Positions 52,834-61,384 are shown, counted from the first letter of the stretch. The stretch is DNA of 64,000 nucleotides from Streptomyces sp. SA15 (GCF_002291145.1 NZ_NTGE01000169.1:33464-97463), one strand, 5' to 3'. Made by a program: numbers and translations. Notes: generated by a model from the letters alone, not told the origin.

Positions 52834-53014
52834 GGCCAAGGCCGCCCGGGATTGGGCAGAATGCTGTGCCGCAGGTCACAGCACTCCCGAGTGGCGAGAC
52901 AGGGAGGCCCGTGGCCGAGCACGACCGATAAACTGTTCTCGGATCATGCCGGGCGCAGCCCCCGGCCCGTCCACCAATGATCAGCCAGCAGCCGCTGCAA
53001 CCCCAGGGAGCGTT

Positions 53015-54223
53015 GTGTCCCGTCGCCTGTTCACCTCGGAGTCCGTGACCGAGGGTCACCCCGACAAGATCGCTGACCAGATCAGCGACACCATTCTCGA
53101 CGCGCTACTCAAGGAGGACCCCACCTCCCGTGTCGCCGTCGAGACCCTGATCACGACCGGTCTGGTGCACGTGGCCGGAGAGGTCACCACCAAGACGTAC
53201 GCGCCCATCGCGCAGCTCGTGCGCGACAAGATCCTGGAGATCGGCTACGACTCCTCGAAGAAGGGCTTCGACGGCGCCTCCTGCGGTGTGTCGGTGTCGA
53301 TCGGCGCGCAGTCCCCGGACATCGCGCAGGGCGTCGACACGGCGTACGAGTCCCGGGTCGAGGGTGACGACGACGAACTGGACCGTCAGGGCGCGGGTGA
53401 CCAGGGCCTGATGTTCGGTTACGCGACCGACGAGACCCCCACCCTGATGCCGCTGCCGATCTTCCTGGCGCACCGCCTGTCGAAGCGCCTGTCCGAGGTC
53501 CGCAAGAACGGCACCATCCCCTACCTGCGCCCCGACGGCAAGACGCAGGTCACCATCGAGTACGACGGCGACAAGGCGGTCCGCCTGGACACGGTCGTGG
53601 TCTCCTCACAGCACGCCAGCGACATCGACCTGGACTCGCTGCTGGCCCCCGACGTCCGCGAGTTCGTCGTCGAGCCGGAGCTGAAGGCGCTGCTCGACGA
53701 CGGCATCAAGCTGGATACCGAGAACTACCGCCTCCTGGTCAACCCGACCGGCCGCTTCGAGGTCGGCGGCCCGATGGGTGACGCCGGCCTGACCGGCCGC
53801 AAGATCATCATCGACACGTACGGCGGCATGGCCCGCCACGGTGGCGGCGCCTTCTCCGGCAAGGACCCGTCCAAGGTGGACCGCTCGGCGGCGTACGCGA
53901 TGCGCTGGGTCGCCAAGAACGTCGTCGCCGCGGGCCTCGCCACCCGCTGCGAGGTCCAGGTCGCCTACGCCATCGGCAAGGCCGAGCCGGTCGGCCTGTT
54001 CGTCGAGACCTTCGGCACCGCCAAGATCGACACCGAGAAGATCGAGAAGGCGATCGACGAGGTCTTCGACCTCCGCCCGGCCGCCATCATCCGCGACCTC
54101 GACCTGCTCCGCCCGATCTACGCCCAGACGGCGGCGTACGGCCACTTCGGCCGCGAGCTGCCCGAGTTCACGTGGGAGAGGACCGACCGCGTGGACGCGC
54201 TGCGGGAGGCGGCCGGGCTGTAG
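53015..54223 (+). CDS. metK: S-adenosylmethionine synthetase
   Basis: 402 residues, the length of S. coelicolor MetK. The opening RLFTSESVTEGHPDKIADQISD holds the catalytic His and metal Asp; the hexapeptide GAGDQG lies in GAGDQGLMFGYATDE; and the phosphate loop is GGGAFSGKDPSKVDRSAAYA. It makes the methyl donor SAM; extra MetK raises antibiotic production in streptomycetes. GTG 53015 follows AGGGAG. A terminator lies 15 bases after the stop. Confidence 0.98.
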   Translation: MSRRLFTSESVTEGHPDKIADQISDTILDALLKEDPTSRVAVETLITTGLVHVAGEVTTKTYAPIAQLVRDKILEIGYDSSKKGFDGASCGVSVSIGAQSPDIAQGVDTAYESRVEGDDDELDRQGAGDQGLMFGYATDETPTLMPLPIFLAHRLSKRLSEVRKNGTIPYLRPDGKTQVTIEYDGDKAVRLDTVVVSSQHASDIDLDSLLAPDVREFVVEPELKALLDDGIKLDTENYRLLVNPTGRFEVGGPMGDAGLTGRKIIIDTYGGMARHGGGAFSGKDPSKVDRSAAYAMRWVAKNVVAAGLATRCEVQVAYAIGKAEPVGLFVETFGTAKIDTEKIEKAIDEVFDLRPAAIIRDLDLLRPIYAQTAAYGHFGRELPEFTWERTDRVDALREAAGL

Positions 54224-54238
54224 CCCGCGCGGCTTCGC

Positions 54239-54270
54239 GAGGCCCGGATTCCCCCGCGGAACCGGGCCTC
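54239..54270 (+). terminator. Terminator after metK
   Basis: GAGGCCCGG (54239-54247) pairs with CCGGGCCTC (54262-54270), loop 14 bases, immediately after metK. Confidence 0.75.
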
Positions 54271-54316
54271 CTTCGCGTTCCATGGCGGAACTCGGGCGCC
54301 GTCGGTTGTCAGTCGG

Positions 54317-54339
54317 TTGTCAGTGGTATTTGGTAAGAA
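54317..54339 (+). promoter_or_regulatory. PafBC/RecA-NDp-type DNA-damage promoter of priA, with duplicated upstream element
   Basis: TTGTCAGTG (54317-54325), eight bases, then TAAGAA (54334-54339): all defined bases of TTGTCRGTG-N8-TANNNT match except the last. A second TTGTCAGT(C) lies 11 bases upstream (54306-54314) within a perfect tandem repeat of GTCGGTTGTCA (54301-54311 and 54312-54322). The GTG start of priA at 54347 lies seven bases past the -10, predicting a leaderless transcript. Confidence 0.65.
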
Positions 54340-54346
54340 TGCATGT

Positions 54347-56500
54347 GTGAGCAGCGAGAACGGGTCGGTGAGCGGCGGGGGCGAGGGCCCGCCGCCCGAG
54401 CAGCTTGCGCTCATTCGGGACAGTGTGCGCAAGGCCAAGGCGCCGCGGGCCAAGCCGCGGACCTGGCGGGGGGCGGCGCTCGCCAAGGAGCTGCCTGTCG
54501 CACGGGTGCTGGTCGACAAGGGCGCGCTGCACCTCGACCGGTACTTCGACTACGCCGTGCCGGAGGAGCTGGACGCCGACGCGCAGCCCGGAGTGCGCGT
54601 GCGGGTGCGGTTCGGGGCCGGGCGGCATCGGGTGCGGGAGGGGCGGCGTGAGGGCGGGGGACTGATCGACGGGTTTCTCGTCGAGCGACGGGCCGAGAGC
54701 GACTACTCGGGGCCCCTGGCCGCGCTCGCCCAGGTCGTGTCGCCCGAGCGGGTGCTGAGCGGGGAACTGCTGGGACTCGCGCGCGCCGTCGCCGACCGGT
54801 ATGCGGGCAGTCTCGCCGATGTGCTGCAGCTCGCCGTACCGCCGCGCAACGCACGGGCCGAGCAGCGGCCTTCGCCCGCGCCGCTCCCGCCGCCGGCGGC
54901 GCCGGAGCCGGCTTCCTGGGGCCGATACGAGAGGGGCGCCGCGTTTCTCGAGTCGCTCGCCTCGGCAGGCGCACCCCGTGCCGTGTGGAACGCGCTGCCG
55001 GGACCCGAGTGGAGCGAGGAGCTGGCGCGGGCCGTGACGGCGACGCTGGCGTCCGGGCGCGGTGCGCTGGTCGTCCTGCCGGACGGGCGGGCGGTCGCGC
55101 GTGTCGACGCCGCCCTGACGGCCTTGCTGGGGGAGGGGCGGCATGCGGTGCTCACCGCGGACGCCGGCCCCGAGAAGCGGTACCGGGAGTGGCTGGCCGT
55201 GCGGCGGGGGAGCGTGCGGGCGGTCGTGGGGACCCGGGCCGCCATGTTCGCCCCGGTGCAGGACCTCGGGCTGGTCGCCCTCTGGGACGACGGCGACGAC
55301 AGCCACAGCGAGCAGCATGCGCCCCAGCCCCATGCGCGCGAGGTGCTGTTGCTGCGGGCCGCGCAGGACAAGTGCGGCTTCCTGCTGGGGAGTTGGAGCT
55401 GCACCGTCGAGGCCGCGCAACTCGTGGAGAGCGGGTGGGCCCGCCCCCTCGTCGCCGGGAGGGAGCAGGTGCGAGCCGCCGCTCCGCTGGTGCGGACCGT
55501 CGGCGACGGGGACCTCGCGCGCGACGAGGCCGCCCGCGCGGCCCGGCTGCCGACCCTCGCCTGGCAGATCGTCAGGGAAGGGCTGCGGCACGGGCCGGTG
55601 CTCGTACAGGTGCCTCGGCGTGGGTATGTGCCGCGGATGGCCTGCGCCAACTGCCGGGCGCCGGCGCGCTGTCGGCACTGTTCCGGGCCCCTGGAGGGAC
55701 AGGAGTCCGGGGCCGCGCTTCGCTGCGGGTGGTGCGGGCGCGAGGAGGGTGCCTGGCACTGTCCGGAGTGCGGTGCGTTTCGGTTGCGGGCGCAGGTCGT
55801 GGGGGCGCGGCGGACCGCCGAGGAACTGGGGCGCGCGTTTCCCGCCGTTCCGGTGCGGACGTCAGGGCGCGAGCAGGTGCTGGACACCGTGCCCGGGGCG
55901 CCCGCACTGGTCGTGAGTACGCCAGGCGCCGAACCCGTCGCCGAGGGCGGGTACGCGGCCGCGTTGATGCTGGACGGCTGGGCCATGCTCGGGCGGCCCG
56001 ACCTGCGCGCCGGTGAGGACGCGTTGCGGCGGTGGATCGGGGCCGCGGCGCTCGTACGGCCGCAGGGTGCGGGGGGCACGGTCGTGATCGTCGCCGAGCC
56101 CACGTTGCGGCCCGTGCAGGCGCTGGTGCGGTGGGATCCCGTCGGCCATGCGGTGCGGGAGCTCTCCGAGCGGGCCGAGCTGGGGTTTCCGCCGGTGTCG
56201 CGGATGGCGGCGGTGTCGGGGACGGCGGAGGCGGTCGCCGAGTTTCTGGCGGCGGTGGACCTGCCGCGCGATGCGGAGGTGTTGGGCCCGGTTCCGTTGC
56301 CCGTCACGGCCGCCGGGCGTCCGCGACGGGTGGGGGCGCCGCCGCCCGGGGAGCGTTGGGAGCGGGCGTTGATCCGGGTGCCGCCGGGGAGTGGGGCGGC
56401 ATTGGCGTCCGCGCTGAAGGCTGCGCAGGCTGCGCGGATGGCGCGTGGGGGGGTGGAGGCCTCGGTGCGGGTGCGGGTTGATCCGCCTGACATTGGCTGA
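54347..56500 (+). CDS. priA: Primosomal protein N' (PriA) lacking helicase motifs
   Basis: 717 residues. The DNA-binding N-terminal region (ARVLVDKGALHLDRYFDYAVPEELDADAQPGVRVRVRFG) and the zinc-binding cysteines (MACANCRAPARCRHCSGPLEG and LRCGWCGREEGAWHCPECG) are intact. The Walker A loop GSGKT of classical PriA is absent (the region reads WNALPGPEWSEELARAV), and the DEEH box is replaced by ALWDDGDDSHSEQHAP. Actinobacterial PriA proteins are known to have lost ATP hydrolysis, so this one likely acts as a structural replication-restart factor. GTG 54347 has no Shine-Dalgarno but fits leaderless initiation; TTG 54317 would lie inside the promoter. Confidence 0.93.
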   Translation: MSSENGSVSGGGEGPPPEQLALIRDSVRKAKAPRAKPRTWRGAALAKELPVARVLVDKGALHLDRYFDYAVPEELDADAQPGVRVRVRFGAGRHRVREGRREGGGLIDGFLVERRAESDYSGPLAALAQVVSPERVLSGELLGLARAVADRYAGSLADVLQLAVPPRNARAEQRPSPAPLPPPAAPEPASWGRYERGAAFLESLASAGAPRAVWNALPGPEWSEELARAVTATLASGRGALVVLPDGRAVARVDAALTALLGEGRHAVLTADAGPEKRYREWLAVRRGSVRAVVGTRAAMFAPVQDLGLVALWDDGDDSHSEQHAPQPHAREVLLLRAAQDKCGFLLGSWSCTVEAAQLVESGWARPLVAGREQVRAAAPLVRTVGDGDLARDEAARAARLPTLAWQIVREGLRHGPVLVQVPRRGYVPRMACANCRAPARCRHCSGPLEGQESGAALRCGWCGREEGAWHCPECGAFRLRAQVVGARRTAEELGRAFPAVPVRTSGREQVLDTVPGAPALVVSTPGAEPVAEGGYAAALMLDGWAMLGRPDLRAGEDALRRWIGAAALVRPQGAGGTVVIVAEPTLRPVQALVRWDPVGHAVRELSERAELGFPPVSRMAAVSGTAEAVAEFLAAVDLPRDAEVLGPVPLPVTAAGRPRRVGAPPPGERWERALIRVPPGSGAALASALKAAQAARMARGGVEASVRVRVDPPDIG

Positions 56501-56747
56501 GGTGGTGGGGCGGGTGGCAGGGTGCCGCCTGCTGTCCGGTTGCCCGGCGTGGTGCTGGGCGGGGGTGGGTCGCGCAGCCCGGCGCTACGGGGTGCCGCCC
56601 TCTTTGGGTCGGGAGCCGCCCCAGCGGCAGGACTGCCCGGAGCTTGACGGCATCGGTTGCCCGCAACGGGTGGGCGGCATCTGCGGAGCGCGGCGGGGCC
56701 GCGGCGGGCGGGTGCGGTTGTGCGGGGCGGGCAGTGACATGCGGCTA

Positions 56748-56772
56748 CCCTCCCGGATGCGGTCCGGGAGGG
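56748..56772. terminator. Bidirectional terminator between priA and the HTH gene
   Basis: CCCTCCCGGA (56748-56757) with TCCGGGAGGG (56763-56772), a perfect ten-base stem with a five-base loop, between convergent genes. The rest of the 287-base gap after priA is GC-rich sequence in which I see no gene. Confidence 0.8.
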
Positions 56773-56787
56773 CAGAGGTGGGGTGGG

Positions 56788-57330
56788 TCAGCCGTTGCGT
56801 GGGGCGGGGAAGGCGGTTGGCCTGGCCTCGTCGCGTAGGGACGGGCTGCCTGCCGTCGGCTGGGTCGGCATCGAGCGGGCCGCGGGGACCGTGGGCACCG
56901 TCGAGATGCCGGTGCCCACGCTGATCGGGCGGGTGCCCGTCGGCTCTGGGGCCTGCTCGGCCTCGGCCGCCGCCTGGGCCGCGGCGCGGCGGGCGCCGTA
57001 GCGGCGATGGACCGCCTGCTTGGTGACCCCGAGGGCGGAGCCCACCGCGTCCCACGAGAAGCCGAGTGAGCGGTCGAAGTCCACGGCGGCCGTGACCAGG
57101 GTCTCGACACTGTCCCGCAGTTCCTGGGCGAGACGGACCGTCGGGGCGGGAGCGCGTCCGTAGACGACGAAGCCCGTGGAGGGGCCGGAGCGGCGCGGGC
57201 GGTAGACGTTGCCCAACTGGGCGGTGAGCGTGCGCAGTGCGTCCACCTGCCGGCGGACCCGCTCGATGTCCCGCACCAGCAAGTGCAGGCTGGCCCGAGC
57301 CTGGGCGTCGTGGGTTGCGTGGTCGGCCAT
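56788..57330 (-). CDS. Small DNA-binding protein with C-terminal helix-turn-helix (unknown function)
   Basis: 180 residues from ATG 57330. A helical N terminus (ASLHLLVRDIERVRRQVDALRTLTAQLGNVY) is followed by RLAQELRDSVETLVTAAVDFDRSLGFSWDAVGSALGVTKQAVHRRYGARRAA, where SWDAVGSALGVTKQAVHRRYG is a good helix-turn-helix resembling sigma-70-region-4 or homeodomain-like recognition. The last about 60 residues are low-complexity. It looks like a transcription factor, but I recognise no named family. A longer frame to 57627 runs through promoter sequence and is rejected. Divergent from fmt. Confidence 0.7.
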   Translation of the reverse strand: MADHATHDAQARASLHLLVRDIERVRRQVDALRTLTAQLGNVYRPRRSGPSTGFVVYGRAPAPTVRLAQELRDSVETLVTAAVDFDRSLGFSWDAVGSALGVTKQAVHRRYGARRAAAQAAAEAEQAPEPTGTRPISVGTGISTVPTVPAARSMPTQPTAGSPSLRDEARPTAFPAPRNG

Positions 57331-57654
57331 GAACAAGCCTCTCGAACCGGCGTTGAAAAGGATGGGGCCGCGCGATGTGCGGCCCGTTGTGGTCAACTCT
57401 TTCTTGACCAACGCGGATTCGCTCCGCGGGTCACGCAGTGGGGGCGTGTGCGGAAGTTTGTACGCCCCCTGCGCTGGGGGTGTGCGCCTCGGCCTTCGGC
57501 CTCGGTTTGTCTCCCACCCGCGCACCACCCGGTTCCAGTTGGCCGGGAGGCTGGACTCCCCTGGGGGTTGCTCACCGTCGGCGGCTGTTCCCGCCGTGGT
57601 CATAGACTTGTGCGTTGCCGCAGCCAACCCCGCCCGAGAGGCCCGAACCCACCC
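57331..57654. promoter_or_regulatory. Divergent promoter region between the HTH gene and fmt with two inverted repeats
   Basis: 324 bases, no gene. GGGCCGC (57365-57371) with GCGGCCC (57379-57385), and TGGTCAA (57390-57396) with TTGACCA (57404-57410), each seven bases with a seven-base spacer and four bases apart. The second contains TTGACC in both directions, so it could be both an operator and a pair of divergent -35 boxes. TAGACT (57603-57608) is a candidate -10 for fmt, 46 bases before its start. Confidence 0.5.
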
Positions 57655-58587
57655 ATGAAGCTCGTCTTCGCCGGTACCCCCGAGGTCGCCGTTCCCGCTC
57701 TGGACGCCCTGCTCACCTCAGGGCGGCACGAGGTGGCCGCCGTCGTCACGCGGCCCGACGCGCCGGCCGGGCGTGGACGCAGGCTCGTCGCGTCGCCCGT
57801 CGCCGAGCGGGCCGAGGAGGCGGGTATCGAGGTGCTGAAGCCCGCCAAGCCGCGGGACCCGGAGTTTCTCGAGCGGCTCCGTGAGATCGCTCCGGACTGC
57901 TGTCCCGTCGTCGCCTACGGTGCCCTGCTGCCCCGCGTCGCCCTCGACATCCCCGCCCACGGCTGGGTCAACCTGCACTTCTCCCTCCTGCCCGCCTGGC
58001 GCGGGGCCGCGCCCGTGCAGCACGCCATCATGGCGGGCGACGAGATCACGGGGGCCTCCACCTTCCTCATCGAGGAAGGGCTCGACTCCGGGCCCGTCTA
58101 CGGGACGGTGACCGAGACCATCCGGCCCACCGACACCAGCGGCGACCTGCTCACCCGGCTCGCCTTCGCGGGCGCCGGGCTGCTCGCCGCGACCATGGAC
58201 GGGATCGAGGACGGCACGCTGAAGGCCGTACCGCAGCCGGCCGAGGGCATCACCGTCGCGCCGAAGATCACCGTCGAGGACGCCCAGGTGGACTGGGCCG
58301 CGCCCGCGCTGCGCGTCGACCGGGTGGTGCGCGGGTGCACCCCGGCGCCCGGCGCCTGGACCACTTTCCGGGGCGAGCGGCTCAAGCTGATCCAGGTCCG
58401 GCCGGTGCCCGAGCGGACCGACCTCGCCCCCGGCGCGCTCGCCGTCGGCAAGAACGACGTCCACGTCGGGACGGGGTCGTACGCCGTCGAGCTGCTGTGG
58501 GTGCAGGCCCAGGGCAAGAAGCCGATGAAGGCCGCCGACTGGGCGCGCGGGGTGCGGATCGGCGACGGTGAGACCCTCGGCGCGTGA
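57655..58587 (+). CDS. fmt: Methionyl-tRNA formyltransferase
   Basis: 310 residues. The N-terminal formyltransferase domain starts with KLVFAGTPEVAVPALDALL, continues with RPDAPAGRGRRLVASPVAE, and has the catalytic Asn/His in HGWVNLHFSLLPAWRGAAPVQHAIMAGDEITG. The C-terminal OB-like tRNA-binding domain follows (ERLKLIQVRP through VELLWVQAQGKKPMKAADWARG). It formylates initiator Met-tRNA. The ATG gives the S. coelicolor length. rsmB follows after a palindromic element. Confidence 0.97.
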   Translation: MKLVFAGTPEVAVPALDALLTSGRHEVAAVVTRPDAPAGRGRRLVASPVAERAEEAGIEVLKPAKPRDPEFLERLREIAPDCCPVVAYGALLPRVALDIPAHGWVNLHFSLLPAWRGAAPVQHAIMAGDEITGASTFLIEEGLDSGPVYGTVTETIRPTDTSGDLLTRLAFAGAGLLAATMDGIEDGTLKAVPQPAEGITVAPKITVEDAQVDWAAPALRVDRVVRGCTPAPGAWTTFRGERLKLIQVRPVPERTDLAPGALAVGKNDVHVGTGSYAVELLWVQAQGKKPMKAADWARGVRIGDGETLGA

Positions 58588-58607
58588 GGTGGAGGCCCAC
58601 GGACTTA

Positions 58608-58769
58608 GGGGTCCTTGCACTATGCCCGCCCGGGTCGCGCGGCCTGGCACCGCACCTCGCCGCGTTGCCGAAACGCCCACGTGGCTCCGCCACGAGGGCG
58701 CTCCGGCGCCTTGCGATGCACGGCACCAGACCACGCGACCTGATCGGGCGTTCATAGTGCAAGGACCCC
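58608..58769. mobile_element. MITE-like palindromic element between fmt and rsmB
   Basis: GGGGTCCTTGCACTATG (58608-58624) is the exact reverse complement of CATAGTGCAAGGACCCC (58753-58769). The interior is also an imperfect palindrome: the sequence after each arm pairs in long stretches, and the tip is CGTGGC-TCC-GCCACG. The 162-base unit could fold into one long hairpin. Both ends are flanked by TTA (58605-58607 and 58770-58772), which could be a target duplication. It codes for nothing and looks like a non-autonomous mobile repeat; no transposase is near. Confidence 0.7.
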
Positions 58770-58815
58770 TTACGCTTGGTGCGTATCCACCGCTGAAATC
58801 CGGAGCACCTTTTTC

Positions 58816-60234
58816 GTGAGTGACCAGCCCCGTCGGCCCCGCAAGACCGGCAAGCCCTACCGTCGGCCCCAGAAGGACCCTGTCCGCATCCTCGCCTTCG
58901 AGGCCCTGCGGGCGGTGGACGAGCGCGACGCGTACGCCAACCTCGTGCTGCCGCCCCTGCTGCGCAAGGCGCGGGAGAAGGGCGACTTCGACGGGCGGGA
59001 CGCCGCCCTCGCGACCGAGCTCGTGTACGGGACGCTGCGGCGGCAGGGGACGTACGACGCTGTCATCGCCGCGTGTGTCGACCGGCCGCTGCGGGACGTC
59101 GACCCGCCGGTGCTCGACGTGCTCAGCCTGGGGGCGCATCAGCTGCTCGGGACGCGGATCCCGACCCACGCCGCCGTGTCCGCCACCGTCGAACTCGCCC
59201 GTGTCGTACTCGGCGACGGGCGGGCCAAGTTCGTCAACGCCGTGCTGCGGAAGGTCGCCCAGCACGATCTCGACGGGTGGCTCGAGAAGGTCGCGCCGCC
59301 CTACGACGACGACCCCGAGGACCACCTCGCCGTCGTGCACTCGCATCCCCGCTGGATCGTCTCCGCGCTGTGGGACTCGCTCGGCGGCGGGCGCGCCGGG
59401 ATCGAGGAACTGCTGGAGGCCGACAACGAGCGGCCCGAGGTGACCCTGGTCGCCCGGCCGGGACGGGCCACCACCGACGAACTGCTCCGGGAGGACGCCG
59501 CGGTGCCGGGGCGCTGGTCGCCGTACGCCGTACGGCTGACCGAGGGCGGCGAGCCCGGTGCCGTGGAGGCCGTACGGGACGGCCGGGCGGGCGTGCAGGA
59601 CGAGGGCAGTCAGCTCGTCGCGCTGGCGCTGGCCGACGCGCCCCTCGAAGGCCGGGACGAGAGGTGGCTCGATGGGTGTGCCGGGCCCGGCGGCAAGGCC
59701 GCTCTGCTCGCCGCCCTCGCCGCCGAGCGCGGGGCCGTGCTGCTCGCCGCGGAGAAGCAGCCGCACCGGGCCGCGCTCGTGGCGAAGGCGCTCGACGGGA
59801 ACCCCGGGCCCTATCAGGTCATCACCGCCGACGGGACCCGGCCGCCGTGGCGGGCCGGCTCCTTCGACCGGGTGCTGATGGACGTGCCGTGCACGGGCCT
59901 GGGCGCCCTGCGGCGGCGGCCCGAGGCACGGTGGCGCCGGCGTCCCGAGGACCTGGACGGGTTCGCGCCGCTCCAGCGCGCCCTGCTGCACACCGCGCTG
60001 AACGCCGTACGGGTGGGCGGCGTCGTCGGCTACGCCACCTGCTCGCCGCACCTCGCCGAGACCCGGGCCGTCGTGGACGACGTGCTCAAGCAGCGCCCCG
60101 AGGCCGAACTCCTCGACGCGCGGCCCCTGTTGCGGGACATGCCGGACCTCGGCGACGGCCCCGACGTACAGCTGTGGCCGCATCTGCACGGGACCGACGC
60201 CATGTATCTGGCGGTCATTCGGAGGACCGGCTGA
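58816..60234 (+). CDS. rsmB: 16S rRNA m5C967 methyltransferase RsmB (Sun/Fmu family)
   Basis: 472 residues. The N-terminal NusB-like RNA-binding domain (DPVRILAFEALRAVDERDAYANLVLPPLLRK and GAHQLLGTRIPTHAAVSATVELARVVLGDGRAKFVNAVLRKV) is fused to a SAM-dependent methyltransferase: WLDGCAGPGGKAALLAAL (SAM motif), FDRVLMDVPCTGLGALRRRPEARWRR (the motif IV Cys in PCTG) and GYATCSPHLAETRAVV (the catalytic Cys in TCS). It methylates C967-type positions in 16S rRNA. GTG 58816 gives the conserved start. fmt is upstream; they are often cotranscribed, but the palindromic element now separates them here. Confidence 0.95.
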   Translation: MSDQPRRPRKTGKPYRRPQKDPVRILAFEALRAVDERDAYANLVLPPLLRKAREKGDFDGRDAALATELVYGTLRRQGTYDAVIAACVDRPLRDVDPPVLDVLSLGAHQLLGTRIPTHAAVSATVELARVVLGDGRAKFVNAVLRKVAQHDLDGWLEKVAPPYDDDPEDHLAVVHSHPRWIVSALWDSLGGGRAGIEELLEADNERPEVTLVARPGRATTDELLREDAAVPGRWSPYAVRLTEGGEPGAVEAVRDGRAGVQDEGSQLVALALADAPLEGRDERWLDGCAGPGGKAALLAALAAERGAVLLAAEKQPHRAALVAKALDGNPGPYQVITADGTRPPWRAGSFDRVLMDVPCTGLGALRRRPEARWRRRPEDLDGFAPLQRALLHTALNAVRVGGVVGYATCSPHLAETRAVVDDVLKQRPEAELLDARPLLRDMPDLGDGPDVQLWPHLHGTDAMYLAVIRRTG

Positions 60235-60495
60235 CCTTCTCCGGCTCGGCGATCGCCGGTGCCCCGCCGTCCTCGCGGGCCAGCCGGTGCGGCCACCACA
60301 CCTTCGGGCCGACGTCCAGGAACAGGGACGTCACCAGCACCGACCGCACGATGAACGTGTCCAGCAGCACGCCGAGCGCCACCGCGAAGCCGATCTCCGC
60401 GAAGGAGACCATCGGGAGTGTGCCGAGGGCGGCGAACGTGATGCATTGCAGACCAGGTGCGCGATGCCGCGTTCGTTCCTCTTGGCCTCCGTCAT
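60215..60495 (-). pseudogene. C-terminal remnant of an MMPL family transporter
   Basis: In the minus strand TFAALGTLPMVSFAEIGFAVALGVLLDTFIVRSVLVTSLFLDVGPKVWWPHRL matches the last two membrane helices and conserved end of MMPL exporters. A few bases upstream, in another frame, EAKRNERGIAHLV matches the cytosolic loop that normally precedes them, and the intervening residues are lost, so there is an internal deletion and frameshift. The rest of the gene, normally over 2 kb, is gone. The fragment's end overlaps the rsmB 3' end on the opposite strand. Confidence 0.75.
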
Positions 60496-60570
60496 GGCCA
60501 CCCCCGTAGGCGCCTGTGGAGCCGGTGGGCCGCCCAATACGGCATGCGCAGGCGCGCCCCGTAAGGGGCC

Positions 60571-60615
60571 CGGGGCCGTGACACATGCGGCTCCGCCGCG
60601 GGGGCGCGACCGGCC
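60571..60615. repeat. Dispersed intergenic repeat, copy 3
   Basis: CGGGGCCGTGACACATGCGG then CTCCGCCGCGGGGGCGCGACCGGCC, clearly related to the copy at 36481-36555 (CGGGGCTGTATCAATGTGCG, CTCCGCCGCG, GGGCGCGACCAGCC). It lies between the MMPL remnant and rpe. No gene is seen in the rest of this gap. Confidence 0.6.
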
Positions 60616-60697
60616 AAGGACGGCCCGCGGACGAAGCACCGCCTCGCCCCGAGGGACCGCCGTTCCAGCACAGCGCAGCGCATGGCAGTCTTGGGGC

Positions 60698-61384
60698 ATG
60701 GCCGTGCAGATCAATCCCAGCATCCTGTCCGCCGACTTCTCCCGTCTCGCGGACGAGGCGAAGGCGGTGGAGGGAGCCGACTGGCTCCACGTCGACGTCA
60801 TGGACAACCATTTCGTCCCGAACCTCACGCTCGGTGTGCCGGTCGTGGAGTCACTGGCCCGTGCGACGGACACTCCGCTGGACTGCCATCTGATGATCGA
60901 GGCCCCGGATCGATGGGCTCCCCAGTACGTAGAGGCGGGGGCGGGTTCCGTCACCTTCCATGTCGAGGCGGCCGCCGCTCCGGTACGGCTCGCCCGGGAG
61001 ATCCGGGCCAAGGGAGCCCGCGCCTCCATGGCGCTGAAACCCGCGACGCCCATCGAGCCGTACGAGGACCTGCTCCCCGAACTCGACATGATGCTGATCA
61101 TGACGGTCGAGCCGGGCTTCGGGGGCCAGGCGTTTCTCGACATCATGCTTCCGAAGATTCGCCGCACCCGCGAGTTGATCAGCAAGCACGGTCTTGAGTT
61201 GTGGCTCCAGGTCGACGGCGGGGTTTCGGCGTCCACCATCGAGCGGTGCGCGGACGCGGGAGCCGACGTCTTCGTCGCGGGATCGGCGGTGTACGGGGCA
61301 TCGGACCCGGCCGAGGCGGTACGTGCATTGCGCAACCAGGCGGAGGCGACGACGGCCGAGGCGAGCTGGGCGTGCGACCACTGA
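60698..61384 (+). CDS. rpe: Ribulose-phosphate 3-epimerase
   Basis: 228 residues, TIM barrel. INPSILSADFSRLADEAK, DWLHVDVMDNHFVPNLTLG (metal/catalytic His and Asp), DCHLMIEAP, MIMTVEPGFGGQAFL and WLQVDGGVSASTIERCADAGADVFVAGSAVYG are family motifs. It interconverts ribulose and xylulose 5-phosphates in the pentose phosphate pathway. The ATG follows CTTGGGGC, a weak Shine-Dalgarno. Confidence 0.97.
   Translation: MAVQINPSILSADFSRLADEAKAVEGADWLHVDVMDNHFVPNLTLGVPVVESLARATDTPLDCHLMIEAPDRWAPQYVEAGAGSVTFHVEAAAAPVRLAREIRAKGARASMALKPATPIEPYEDLLPELDMMLIMTVEPGFGGQAFLDIMLPKIRRTRELISKHGLELWLQVDGGVSASTIERCADAGADVFVAGSAVYGASDPAEAVRALRNQAEATTAEASWACDH

Noticed and set aside
52777..53014. SAM-responsive riboswitch in the metK leader
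   Set aside because: I could not find the conserved core of SAM-I, SAM-II or SAM-IV classes; only small local hairpins are visible. A covariance-model search would decide.
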